DNA of 64,000 nucleotides from Granulosicoccus sp045110475 (lineage in GTDB: Bacteria; Pseudomonadota; Gammaproteobacteria; Granulosicoccales; Granulosicoccaceae), in the NCBI GenBank assembly GCA_045110475.1, contig JBGCGC010000015.1:43613-107612 (forward strand), in the 5' to 3' direction. Below the pieces are notes generated by a model. That model saw only the letters and a list, made by a program, of their open reading frames with translations, was not told the origin of the DNA and ran no database searches. Both the position numbers and the translations under genes were made by a program. How positions within the stretch are numbered: position 1 is the stretch's first letter; the number at the start of each line of letters is the position of its first letter. This document shows, one piece after another, positions 17,677-26,089 of the stretch.

Positions 17677-18791
17677 ATTCAAACGCGACGCCGTTGGCGG
17701 GCATAAAAGTTATCGAGCTTGCCCGAATCCTTGCAGGTCCCTGGGCCGGACAAACACTATCTGACCTTGGCGCTGACGTGATCAAGGTGGAAAGCCCAGA
17801 GGGCGATGACACTCGCCAATGGGGGCCTCCCTGGATAGACACCAATGGTGAAAAAACGGCCGCTTATTTTCATTCCTGCAATCGAGGCAAGAGCTCCATT
17901 GTCTGCAATCTGAAAGCCAATGAAGATCGAGAGCAACTCCTTGCTCTGATCAGCGAGGCAGATGTGCTGATTGAAAACTTCAAGGTGGGTGGGCTTAAAC
18001 AGTATGGATTGGATGCCGACACCTTGCTGGAAACCAACCCGCAACTTATCTATTGCTCCATTACGGGTTTTGGTCAAACCGGGCCCTACTCCCGGCGTGC
18101 AGGCTATGACTTCATGATTCAGGGCATGAGCGGCATCATGGATCTAACGGGAGAGCCGGATGGTCAACCACAAAAAATGGGTGTGGCATTTGCAGACATC
18201 TTCACAGCTTTGTATAGCGTCATTGCTATTCAGAGTGCCCTTTTACACAGACAACAAACCGGAAAAGGCCAGCATATTGATATGGCGCTGTTTGATTGTA
18301 TGACGGGAGTTCTCGCCAATCAGTCAATGAACTTCCTGGCCAGTGGCAAGGCACCAACACGCATGGGTAACAAGCACCCGAATATCGCCCCGTACCAAAC
18401 GTTCGCTGTCAATGATGGACACTTGATAATCGCGGTTGGCAACGATCAGCAGTTCAGGCGTCTGTGTGACACCCTTGGCTTGTTCGGGGTTCCAGATGAC
18501 GAACGGTTTTCGTCAAACGCAAGCCGCATTGAAAACCGCGACTTGCTTGAGAAGACGCTTGGCGACATGATCGTACAATGGAGTCGTGATGAGTTGCTAA
18601 GTGCACTGGAGACAGCTGTGGTCCCGGCTGGTCCGATTAATTCAGTGGAAGATGTCTTCAACGACCCGCAGTTCCGAGCACGGGCCATGCAGATTGAGTC
18701 TGATGGCATTGCAGGTGTTCGTACGCCGATCAAGTTCGGCGCCAGTGCTCTGGATGTGAGCAAGCGATCGCCGGGCCTGGGAGAGAACTGA
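17673..18791 (+). CDS. CaiB/BaiF class III CoA-transferase
   Basis: Transfers CoA between carboxylic acids without a ping-pong acetyl intermediate; the family includes formyl-CoA, carnitine and methylsuccinate CoA-transferases. The N-terminal signature LAGIKVIELARILAGPWAGQ and DLGADVIKVESPEGDDTR is typical. The catalytic aspartate corresponds to Asp175 in GVAFADIFTALY. At 372 residues it is at the short end of the family (380-430), but nothing conserved seems missing. It is translationally coupled to the upstream phosphatase. The acyl substrate cannot be read from the sequence. Confidence 0.9.
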   Translation: MNSNATPLAGIKVIELARILAGPWAGQTLSDLGADVIKVESPEGDDTRQWGPPWIDTNGEKTAAYFHSCNRGKSSIVCNLKANEDREQLLALISEADVLIENFKVGGLKQYGLDADTLLETNPQLIYCSITGFGQTGPYSRRAGYDFMIQGMSGIMDLTGEPDGQPQKMGVAFADIFTALYSVIAIQSALLHRQQTGKGQHIDMALFDCMTGVLANQSMNFLASGKAPTRMGNKHPNIAPYQTFAVNDGHLIIAVGNDQQFRRLCDTLGLFGVPDDERFSSNASRIENRDLLEKTLGDMIVQWSRDELLSALETAVVPAGPINSVEDVFNDPQFRARAMQIESDGIAGVRTPIKFGASALDVSKRSPGLGEN

Positions 18792-18884
18792 TGGGCCAGT
18801 GGCTTGCAACGGACGATAGTCTATAGCCGATCAGCCGCTTCACCCTCGACAGGCTGCTTGCGTGACGTTATAGAGGCACCAAGA

Positions 18885-19853
18885 CTATTTGAGAGTATCT
18901 ACCCAGTCCTGTAGAGAATCTTCCCACAAACCATACTGCAAGTCGTCGTTCCCCAACCCCATGACGTCTATGATCTGTTGCGTCGAACACCCACCGGTAT
19001 CGGACAATGTGACATCGGATATCCTGCAAAAGCCATCGACGAAAGCGCCGGTCGTCAACGTGTAAAAGCGGTTTTCAGCCACTCCTTCGGTGGGAGTAAC
19101 ACCGAGAACAGTACCAGGACACACATCTACATCGTCCATAATTCCATCGTCATCGACATCCAGTTTTTCATCACTACTGACACTCACGCCGACCGAGGCT
19201 ACCCAGTCTGCCAAGTGATAATTCCACAGGCCAAAGCGTTCGTTGCTGATACTCAGCCCCAACCGGTCGATAATCTGCTGGCTGGAACACCCCCCCGCAT
19301 CAGCCAGTGTGTATTGAGAGCGTGTTCCGCGCCCGTCAAGAAAATCACCAGTGATACTGGAGTAAAATCTGTTTTTAGAGGCCTTTATGGTCGGCAAGAT
19401 GCCCAGAACGGTGGCAGGACAAACATCCAGGCTATTCGCAACGCCATCAAGGTCATCGTCGTTTTCAGGATCTGTCGGCGCGCCCACAAATTCCTCCCAG
19501 TCCTTGAGATACCGGCCCCACAAACCGTACCTGAGATTACTGCTACTCAAGCCTGCCAACTCTACAATCTGTTGCCCAGAGCAGCCCCCGGCATCTGAGA
19601 TATCGACACTGGATATCCTGCCCCGTCCGTCGACAAATCTGCCAGCCGAAGTGACATAAAAGCGATTCTTGGTTGCCGCCATGGTAGGGGCAGCACCTAG
19701 TACCGTGTCGCTGCAAAGATCGAAGGCGTCGGCAACACCGTCGCTGTCCTGGTCAGAAACATCATCCGCAGCAGCTTGGACTGGCGAAACCGACAACAAA
19801 CCTAACGCGCAAAAAGCCATAGCGCACGGGAAATACCAGGAATTTTTTTTCAT
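18885..19853 (-). CDS. Secreted protein with three tandem TSP3-like Ca-binding modules
   Basis: Not a named protein family that I can identify. An N-terminal Sec signal peptide (residues 1-28, ending VQA) is followed by three copies of an ~88-residue module at about 34-122, 132-218 and 231-318. Each opens with a thrombospondin type-3-like calcium loop (DxDxDGxxD..D.C), continues TVLG..PT and NRFY....G.F.DG, and ends with a GGCS.QQII...GL element and a GLW...L.DW tail. The third copy has FCR in place of RGR, leaving an odd extra cysteine. The protein is acidic and probably extracellular or periplasmic. No neighbours suggest a partner. Confidence 0.75.
   Translation of the reverse strand: MKKNSWYFPCAMAFCALGLLSVSPVQAAADDVSDQDSDGVADAFDLCSDTVLGAAPTMAATKNRFYVTSAGRFVDGRGRISSVDISDAGGCSGQQIVELAGLSSSNLRYGLWGRYLKDWEEFVGAPTDPENDDDLDGVANSLDVCPATVLGILPTIKASKNRFYSSITGDFLDGRGTRSQYTLADAGGCSSQQIIDRLGLSISNERFGLWNYHLADWVASVGVSVSSDEKLDVDDDGIMDDVDVCPGTVLGVTPTEGVAENRFYTLTTGAFVDGFCRISDVTLSDTGGCSTQQIIDVMGLGNDDLQYGLWEDSLQDWVDTLK
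18900..19754 (-). repeat. Three diverged in-frame ~88-codon repeats
   Basis: Internal triplication within the secreted TSP3-like protein. Copies correspond to roughly 19488-19754, 19200-19460 and 18900-19163. They are recognised at the protein level by the recurring NRFY, GGCS.QQII and GLW blocks. DNA identity is clearly lower than protein similarity, so this is an old duplication rather than a recent one. Confidence 0.75.
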
Positions 19854-20168
19854 ACGTCCGTTTAATCCACGGTGCTCAAATCACCTTGGCGATAGGTCTT
19901 CCGATGCCCGGCTGAACAAGAAATTGCTGGCCGGGTTTTGTGCAGAACTGCACATTCGAGGAGCCTATATAACCTCCCTGTAACCGTCAATAACGGGTCA
20001 TTAAATTCTGTTTAGGTTCAAGGAAACTGTGATTGAGTTCATAAATTATTCATCGTGCATGCAGCCGACGTTCTATTACAAAACCACTTAAATGATGATG
20101 CGGCAATTTTCCAAAATATCATTTGCATTCTGCGTTAGAGCTTGAGTGTTTTAAGTGGATGAACGAAT
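19854..20168. other. 315-bp intergenic region upstream of the TSP3-like gene
   Basis: No coding sequence. It holds possible minus-strand promoter boxes for the TSP3-like gene (TTGACG at 19985-19990 and TATAGG at 19964-19969, short 15-bp spacing). It also has a perfect 14-base palindrome GTGCAGAACTGCAC-type dyad at 19940-19953 and a CCCGGC/GCCGGG stem (19907-19912 with 19930-19935) within the presumed leader. Near the aminotransferase stop, CCACTTAAA (20084-20092) and its complement (20150-20158) form a long-spaced inverted repeat. None matches a riboswitch that I know. Confidence 0.4.
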
Positions 20169-21131
20169 CTAGACAGATGGCCCGGATGAGATATTCAATT
20201 GCACATGCTTCTTGACCAAGGTCATATATAACTCACGAATCCTCAAGGTCATCTGGCCAGCCCCTCCATCACCGATAAGCTTGCCATCGATATCACTAAC
20301 GGGTGTTTGCGCACCAAAGGTTCCAGTCAGAAATGCCTCGTCTGCACTGTAAGTTTCATACAAGGAGTAGTTTTTTTCAAACACAGGAATGTCATTGGCA
20401 CGACACAAATCGATGACTTTCTGTCTCGTCACCCCATTCATGCAGTAGTCTCCGGATGAGGTCCAGACTTCGCCCTTTCTCACAATAAAAAAATTGCAGG
20501 CGTTGGTGGTGTTGACAAAACCATGTGGATCCAGCATCAATCCTTCATCAGCTCCTGCGGCTTCTGCCTGCAAACAGGCCAGAACGCAATTCAACTTTGA
20601 ATGCGAATTGAACTTTGCATCTTGTGAATGCGGCAATCCGCGCACTTGCGGCACACTAGCGAGACGAATGCCGTTGCCCTGCAGCCGGTTAACCGGTTTC
20701 GAATGCTCCATTATGATGACAACCGTTGGCCCACTGCGTGACAGTCCGGGATGCTGAAAGGGCTTTACTTTCACACCTCGGGTGACCATCAGACGACAAT
20801 GAACGTCTGTCACCATGCCATTCGCTGCCGCAGTTTTGGCAAGCGCTTCCTTCACCTGGTTTCTATCCATGCCTATAGCCAGAGAGACAGCCTTACAGCT
20901 ATCGAATAAACGATCCATATGCTCGTCAAAGAACGCCCAATGCCCGTCATACAATCGCATGCCTTCCCACATGCCGTCACCTAGCATGAACCCGGAATCG
21001 TAGACAGAAACCTTAGCATCGTCTCTGTGTACCATTTCACCGTTGACGTAAATCAGAATGTTCTGATTCCTTACGTCGTCGTCAGCATCGTGAGTCGTAC
21101 TACGGGTTACGTCGGAGCTGATAATATTCAT
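20169..21131 (-). CDS. Class IV (fold type IV) PLP aminotransferase
   Basis: PLP-dependent aminotransferase of the branched-chain/D-amino-acid aminotransferase class. Residues 26-60 (IYVNGEMV...VYDSGFMLGDGMWEGMRLYDG) are the usual N-terminal signature. The Schiff-base lysine is most likely Lys179 in SHSKLNCVLA, and LTGTFGAQTPVSDIDG is the conserved C-terminal segment. A ~22-residue N-terminal extension is polar. At 320 residues the size fits IlvE/Dat. The GLMLDPHGFVNTTNACNFFIV segment is typical of D-amino-acid transaminase-like members; substrate side and stereochemistry are undecided. It is 63 bases downstream of the M32 gene on the same strand. Confidence 0.87.
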   Translation of the reverse strand: MNIISSDVTRSTTHDADDDVRNQNILIYVNGEMVHRDDAKVSVYDSGFMLGDGMWEGMRLYDGHWAFFDEHMDRLFDSCKAVSLAIGMDRNQVKEALAKTAAANGMVTDVHCRLMVTRGVKVKPFQHPGLSRSGPTVVIIMEHSKPVNRLQGNGIRLASVPQVRGLPHSQDAKFNSHSKLNCVLACLQAEAAGADEGLMLDPHGFVNTTNACNFFIVRKGEVWTSSGDYCMNGVTRQKVIDLCRANDIPVFEKNYSLYETYSADEAFLTGTFGAQTPVSDIDGKLIGDGGAGQMTLRIRELYMTLVKKHVQLNISSGPSV

Positions 21132-21194
21132 GTCTTGATACAGGCCTTGAGTGTCTGTTGACTATTCGCTGGAAGTACAGTCCCCCGGCGCTAT

Positions 21195-22709
21195 TCAATC
21201 CAGTTCTTCCAGATACCGATCGTTGAGATGTTTCAAGAGAAAACTGGCAGTGCTGGTTTGTCCGGTAGCCTGCGCCATCAACGCTTGAGACTGCAGCAAG
21301 CTTCCCTGTTGCCAAATATTTTCGCGCAACCATGTACGTGCAAATTCAATATCTCCACGAGAAAACCGATCCTGCCAATCAGGATAGGCAGCCTTGATGG
21401 TGGCGGCGATTTGCGCCGCATTAACTGCCCCCATTGTGTACGAAGGAAAATAGCCAAAAGAACCATCTGTCCAATGGATATCCTGCAGACAGCCTTTGGC
21501 GTGATCGCCACCGGTCGACAAACCGAGATAACCTTGTAACAGGGACTCCCAAAGATCAGGAATCATGTGAGCTTCGATTTCACCGTTTATCAACGCACTC
21601 TCGATGTCGTAACGCAACATCACGTGCAAGGGATAAGTAACCTCATCTGCCTCAACCCGTATAAAGCTGGGTTGAACAACTGTTTGACCAAACCAGAGAT
21701 CATCTGCAGTAAAGTTTCTGGTGTCAGGCAAGTACTTATGAACAGACTTGGCAAAGGATGTCACGAACGCTCGGGACAGACACATCTGCTTTTCGAAAAA
21801 CAGACTTTGAGATTCGTGGATACACATGTTGCGCGATGAACCAACAGGATACGATTGCCATCGTTCTGGCAAACCGGACTCGTAACTGGCATGCCCCGTC
21901 TCATGTGCGGTGGCCTGAAGTGCATCAGCGAAATCACCGCTTCGATAGCGCGTGGTAATGCGTTGATCGCCCCTGACGCCGGTACTGAATGGATGCAGGC
22001 TGACATCCAGCCTCCCACCTTCGAAATCGAACCCCAACAGACTCATCAGGTGCTTACTAAGCGCTTGCTGTTGTTCAATCGGGTAATCGCCTGTCAGCAC
22101 AGGGACTGTTCTTCTGCTCTGCTTATCTACCACCTGAGCGAGTAATTCAGGTAAGGCCTGTTTTAGTTCTTCGAAAACGCGACCAATGAGCTGCTGGGAA
22201 TCACCGGCGCAATGCAGATCCAGCAAGGCGTCGTATGGTGTTGCAAAGTCGTCGGGCCGCTGGCTTTGCCGACACTGCGCCTCTTCGCGGGCTAGTTCGA
22301 CCACGGGCTGAAAATTTTTTAAAAAGCCGTCCCAGTCGTTTACTGCCTTTTGCGATCGCCAACCGTGTTCACATTGGGAACCCGCGAGCACCTGAGCGTG
22401 AACCAGCCTTGCCGGCAGTGCCCGAGCCTGCTGCCACGCTCTGCGCATCTCTGCGATATGGGCACGCTGCGAATCATCGATGTTATCGCCAGCAGATTCA
22501 TCGGTGAGCTCTTCCAGCCAGTCTCCCATGGTATCGCTGGCCAGTAATTCGTGACGCATGCTTGATAGTTCAGCGATAGCAGTGGCGCGTGGCTGACTGC
22601 CATCGCTGGGCATCATCACCATTTGATCCCAACTAAGAAAGGTTGTTGCATGATCGATCTGAGCGATCCGATGAAACTGCTTTTCAAGTTTGGAAAGAGA
22701 CTGGCTCAT
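21195..22709 (-). CDS. M32-family carboxypeptidase (Taq type)
   Basis: Zinc metallocarboxypeptidase that removes C-terminal residues in the cytoplasm. The M32 active site HExxH is HETGH at 269-273, with the third ligand Glu299 in IHESQS. Other family blocks are FLSWDQMVMMP near residue 24 and HPFSTGVRGDQRITTRY near 239. At 504 residues it is full length. It is probably cotranscribed with the downstream aminotransferase, which would link peptide breakdown to amino-acid transamination. Confidence 0.94.
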   Translation of the reverse strand: MSQSLSKLEKQFHRIAQIDHATTFLSWDQMVMMPSDGSQPRATAIAELSSMRHELLASDTMGDWLEELTDESAGDNIDDSQRAHIAEMRRAWQQARALPARLVHAQVLAGSQCEHGWRSQKAVNDWDGFLKNFQPVVELAREEAQCRQSQRPDDFATPYDALLDLHCAGDSQQLIGRVFEELKQALPELLAQVVDKQSRRTVPVLTGDYPIEQQQALSKHLMSLLGFDFEGGRLDVSLHPFSTGVRGDQRITTRYRSGDFADALQATAHETGHASYESGLPERWQSYPVGSSRNMCIHESQSLFFEKQMCLSRAFVTSFAKSVHKYLPDTRNFTADDLWFGQTVVQPSFIRVEADEVTYPLHVMLRYDIESALINGEIEAHMIPDLWESLLQGYLGLSTGGDHAKGCLQDIHWTDGSFGYFPSYTMGAVNAAQIAATIKAAYPDWQDRFSRGDIEFARTWLRENIWQQGSLLQSQALMAQATGQTSTASFLLKHLNDRYLEELD

Positions 22710-22861
22710 AGTGCTCTGGATTACCCGGATGGACGACTTGTGTATGGCACCAGTGTATATCAGCCATCACCTTGTATCAGTTTGTAGAGTCACTCAGGCA
22801 AGCGGGTAGTCCAAAACGCACGTTAATACACGCCTGTATAACGCGGCTCTCAATAGCAGGG

Positions 22862-23953
22862 TCATCCGGGCATATGGTTACCCGGCGTCGACAAGGACAA
22901 GGCTAGCTCTTCCTCTGACATATCCTCCTGGATCGATTCAAATAACGGTGAAGAGAGGTAACGCTCACCCGTATCGGGAAGCATGCACAGAATATTGGTC
23001 CCTTTTTCTGCTGTTTCAGCTATTTTCATGGCAATGGCGAATGTTGATCCACCAGAAACTCCAGTAAAGATACCTTCACGCGCAGCAAGCTGACGCGACC
23101 AATGCATGCCATCTGCGCCGGTAACAGGCACAAGTTCATCATAAAGCGATGAATCAATCGCCTCCTGTAAAACCAGCGGAATGAAGTCAGGGGTCCACCC
23201 TTGTATCGGATGAGGCTCAAAGGCCGGGTGACTGTGGGCAGCTGTTCCGTCTTCTGCACGCCCTTGCTCATGACCACTCCCGATAAGTTGGGCATTTTCG
23301 GGCTCACTCAGGATTATCTTCGTATTCGGGCTGCGTTTTCGCAATACCCGACCCACGCCGGTCACTGTCCCGCCAGTGCCATAGCCTGTCACCCAATAGT
23401 CAAGCGGCAGATCTTCGAAGTCTGCAAGGATCTCCAGAGCGGTCGTATGTTCATGTATTCGGGCATTAGCCTCGGTTTCGAACTGGCGAGCCTGAAACCA
23501 TCCATTGGCTTCGGCCAGTTCTCTTGCCTTTTGCACCATACCCATACCCTTCTGGGCTTTGGGTGTAAGGACCACGCGCGCGCCCAAAAACCGCATGAGT
23601 TTGCGACGCTCGATGGAGAAACTTTCAGCCATGGTAATGACCAATGGATATCCGCGCGCTGCGCAAACCATCGCAAGGCCGATTCCTGTGTTGCCACTGG
23701 TCGCCTCAACAACAGTCTGTCCCGGTTGCAACGCACCACTGCGCTCCGCTTCCTCGATAATGCTGATAGCCAGACGGTCTTTGACCGATGAGGCCGGATT
23801 AAAAAATTCGGCCTTGACGAACAGGTTGACATGATCTGGAGCGAGGTTGTTTACACGAATGCAGGGGGTATTGCCGATAGTCTCGGTGACAGAGTCATAG
23901 CGTGTTTTCCGGCCTGTGGTAGTTCGCTGGGAAGATCCGGGTATGCTGGACAT
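22862..23953 (-). CDS. cysK: Cysteine synthase (O-acetylserine sulfhydrylase-like)
   Basis: PLP-dependent beta-substituted-alanine synthase making cysteine from O-acetylserine and sulfide. PLP-binding Lys58 is in PASSVKDR; the substrate loop is EATSGNTGIGLA, and the phosphate loop is GYGTGGTVTGVG. At 363 residues it is about 50 longer than classic CysK: a ~15-residue lead, an insertion rich in His, Glu and Gly after ILSEPENAQL, and a ~25-residue acidic tail. The insertion could alter the entrance to the active site, so a related beta-synthase activity cannot be excluded. It is a single gene. Confidence 0.88.
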   Translation of the reverse strand: MSSIPGSSQRTTTGRKTRYDSVTETIGNTPCIRVNNLAPDHVNLFVKAEFFNPASSVKDRLAISIIEEAERSGALQPGQTVVEATSGNTGIGLAMVCAARGYPLVITMAESFSIERRKLMRFLGARVVLTPKAQKGMGMVQKARELAEANGWFQARQFETEANARIHEHTTALEILADFEDLPLDYWVTGYGTGGTVTGVGRVLRKRSPNTKIILSEPENAQLIGSGHEQGRAEDGTAAHSHPAFEPHPIQGWTPDFIPLVLQEAIDSSLYDELVPVTGADGMHWSRQLAAREGIFTGVSGGSTFAIAMKIAETAEKGTNILCMLPDTGERYLSSPLFESIQEDMSEEELALSLSTPGNHMPG

Positions 23954-24067
23954 GATATCTCTCTACTGTAGTCGCCCCCAAATATGGAGGGCTCCAATCC
24001 TATCATCCGTATCGACACCAGTTCCAGCACACGTTCAATCCCGATCAGTCAGGGAAACGACATTAGT

Positions 24068-24760
24068 CTAGGCCAGGTGGCCGGACTTAAACCATACTCT
24101 GGCGCCCTCTGCGCCCGCAACAGCATCGAGACTTTTACCTGGAGGGATTCGTAACCACGACTGTCTACCAAGAGCGTCAGTGCCTTCAGTGAACTGACCA
24201 TCGAGAACCAGTAGCTCTGCACCGGCTGGAAAATCCAGACATACACGGGTAGCCGGCGCCCAATGTTCCAACCGGACATCTTCGTGTTCATCCTTGAACA
24301 ACGGAGAGACGTGTACCCCCGGTCGGCCCTGCTCCGCCACCGCTCCCAATTTGTTCATATTTGCGTGAACGAAGGTTCTATCGTCAGGATCAAATTGCCA
24401 GAGCTTGACGAAAATGGTACAGCCTGGCGTTGAGCCAGGTGTATGACTTGAGGTGGGTGGATTACGGATGTACGAACCCGTCGGCCACTGCCCGTAGTCA
24501 TCTTCGAAAACGCCATCAAGCACGATGAACTCTTCGCCGCCCGGATGACTATGCGACGAAAAACGACTACCAGGCGCATACCGCACAATCGTCGTAACCC
24601 TGTCATGCGCTCCCTGTATTCGGTCCAGACGCCGCCGTTCGACACCGGGCATGGGCGATGGCTCCCACGGTAGCTGATGCGCATGCAGCACAATCCTCTT
24701 TGAAAAATCACCATTTACATCGCCGTCAGTGTGTTGGTCTGGCGTTAACCGGGAAGTCAT
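24068..24760 (-). CDS. Double-cupin ChrR-like protein
   Basis: Protein of the ChrR cupin family, whose founding member is the C-terminal domain of the anti-sigma factor ChrR. The first cupin barrel has a full metal motif (SHSHPGGEEFIVLDGVF, then SYIRNPP...SSHTPGS), so a Zn or Fe site is likely. A second, degenerate barrel (DFPAGAELLVLDGQF) follows to residue 230 and lacks the histidines. The N-terminal zinc anti-sigma domain of ChrR is absent and no ECF sigma gene is adjacent, so this is probably a stand-alone enzyme or sensor rather than an anti-sigma factor. Confidence 0.8.
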   Translation of the reverse strand: MTSRLTPDQHTDGDVNGDFSKRIVLHAHQLPWEPSPMPGVERRRLDRIQGAHDRVTTIVRYAPGSRFSSHSHPGGEEFIVLDGVFEDDYGQWPTGSYIRNPPTSSHTPGSTPGCTIFVKLWQFDPDDRTFVHANMNKLGAVAEQGRPGVHVSPLFKDEHEDVRLEHWAPATRVCLDFPAGAELLVLDGQFTEGTDALGRQSWLRIPPGKSLDAVAGAEGARVWFKSGHLA

Positions 24761-24909
24761 ATTCGTATAGGTCCTTAGGAGCCTGGATTATTCATGAAAT
24801 CAACATTTTTTTTGATCAAGTTCAGGTTTTTGGATGAGCCTAAAAGACACACACCTCGTATCTACAATGTTGGGTTTTTCGTCAACAGATTTTAAAAGGA
24901 GTCATCGTG

Positions 24910-24963
24910 ATGCAAGTGCCTCCGAGCGTAGACGTTACAGCTTTCAGAAAGCGCTTGCTCTAA
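24910..24963 (+). CDS. Possible 17-residue leader peptide or micro-ORF
   Basis: A short frame (M-QVPPSVDVTAFRKRLL) begins eight bases after a good AAGGAG ribosome site and ends with TAA. The combination of ribosome site, spacing and ATG is better than expected for random sequence, but the peptide matches nothing I recognise. It could be a leader, a remnant of a longer gene or chance. Confidence 0.2.
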   Translation: MQVPPSVDVTAFRKRLL

Positions 24964-24996
24964 TATGTAACAGTGTAAACTGCAGGCGCAGATTAG

Positions 24997-25071
24997 ATAG
25001 TTGCACAGGCAGAATCAATAGTTGCACACCGTAAGTTTTAGACCATCAGTTGCAAAATCAGGGTTTTGCAA
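24997..25071 (+). promoter_or_regulatory. Direct-repeat array and inverted repeat upstream of the delta carbonic anhydrase gene
   Basis: ATAGTTGCACA occurs at 24997-25007 and again at 25018-25028, exactly 21 bases (two helical turns) apart. A third AGTTGCA lies at 25048-25054. The last one merges with a perfect inverted repeat TTGCAAAA-6 nt-TTTTGCAA at 25050-25071. The array lies 73-147 bases before the start codon, where an activator or repressor could bind on one face of the helix. Confidence 0.5.
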
Positions 25072-25143
25072 GACGAAAGCGACCATCACGGATAGTTATA
25101 ACACCAACCCTGAAGAACACAATTAACCCGAGGAGTAGTATTG

Positions 25144-26028
25144 ATGAAAGTACCCACACACCACAAGCTTTTCGCAGCAGCCTTCACCGCTCTTGCCGTA
25201 AGTGCCTGCGCATCGACAGCCAGCAAACCACAGGCCATTCCCTTTGATGCCCCGGTCGTGGATGATGAATTCATTGGTGAGCAACGAGCGGCACTGGCGC
25301 TGGAAATAGCAGGTGTTGGCTACGGTCCTCAGTCACCACGAGACATCGATTCCATTGAAGGTAACAATAATCGCGCATTCTCCGCTGCCCCTGCCTACAC
25401 GCAGATGAATCTGTGCAACATCCACTTTCACGAAAGTGCAGAACACAAAGGGGGCGAGTTCACCACCTATGCCGGTAATGGTAATGGCGCTGGTGCTGGC
25501 ACGGGCTATCTCTACTCCGGTGAGCTTAGCGAAGCCGAACTCGCCAGCATTGGCGAAGAAATTGGAACCGGCAAGTACGGAACGCTGGAGCCTGGAGACA
25601 CTATCGAAGTGCATTACGTGCATTCCAGTGCACAGGTTGAACCGGGAGCAACACTCGGTGCTTGTCTGAGCGATGCTGTCATCAATCCACAACTGCGCGT
25701 TGAAACACAGGTGTATGTATTGGTGAATGACGAGAATGCACTGAACTTCATGGAGTTGACGGAAATCGGTGAGGTCAACGGGTACCAACAGGCTTTGAAC
25801 ATTCCAGGCAACACAGGGACGCCCGTACAGTATTCCGGTTCAACCACAGGGCCGTCTTACAACAAGAAGGCATCACCCATCAAGGTATCGTGGAGTGTTC
25901 GACCACAGGTGGCCAAAGTGGATATTCGCACGGTTGGAACCTGGCTTGCAGATAATGTCTTTGCTGAGAAGGATGCGCACGGCGTCAGAAATCTGGTAAC
26001 AAATCCTGACCTGCTATCCGCTAAATAA
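25144..26028 (+). CDS. Delta-class carbonic anhydrase, predicted lipoprotein
   Basis: Predicted metalloenzyme that interconverts CO2 and bicarbonate. From memory of the family, the sequence carries the hallmarks of delta carbonic anhydrases known first from diatoms and later from marine bacteria: NLCNIHFHESAEHKGGEF, with candidate ligands His94, His96 and His101, and GDTIEVHYVHSSAQV, LGACLSDA and a C-terminal HGVRNLVTNPDLL. Cys91 and Cys174 may form a disulfide. Residues 1-22 are a signal peptide ending VSAC, a lipobox, suggesting attachment to the outer membrane facing the periplasm. The ATG 25144 is eight bases from AGGAG. It is monocistronic, with an AGTTGCA array upstream. Confidence 0.82.
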   Translation: MKVPTHHKLFAAAFTALAVSACASTASKPQAIPFDAPVVDDEFIGEQRAALALEIAGVGYGPQSPRDIDSIEGNNNRAFSAAPAYTQMNLCNIHFHESAEHKGGEFTTYAGNGNGAGAGTGYLYSGELSEAELASIGEEIGTGKYGTLEPGDTIEVHYVHSSAQVEPGATLGACLSDAVINPQLRVETQVYVLVNDENALNFMELTEIGEVNGYQQALNIPGNTGTPVQYSGSTTGPSYNKKASPIKVSWSVRPQVAKVDIRTVGTWLADNVFAEKDAHGVRNLVTNPDLLSAK

Positions 26029-26046
26029 GCATCGGCAGATTGTATT

Positions 26047-26075
26047 GCAGGGGCCTGCGTAAGCGAGGCTCCTGC
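26047..26075. terminator. Bidirectional hairpin between the carbonic anhydrase gene and apbE
   Basis: Ten-base arms GCAGGGGCCT and AGGCTCCTGC pair with one mismatch around a 9-nt loop, in the 61-bp gap between two convergent genes. There is no strong T-tract on either side, but the position suggests transcript-end formation for both. Confidence 0.5.
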
Positions 26076-26089
26076 GCAAGACGAATAGA

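Larger units (their letters stand above)
24761..25143. other. 383-bp divergent intergenic region
   Basis: Separates the cupin gene from the carbonic anhydrase gene. It contains a possible 17-codon reading frame (24910-24963), three AGTTGCA sites and a perfect inverted repeat (see separate entries), and an AGGAG ribosome site at 25131-25135 for the carbonic anhydrase. No other gene-like signal was seen. Confidence 0.5.

Noticed and set aside
19854..20000. Cyclic-di-GMP riboswitch upstream of the TSP3-like gene
   Set aside because: The GEMM core sequences and tetraloop-receptor pattern are missing.
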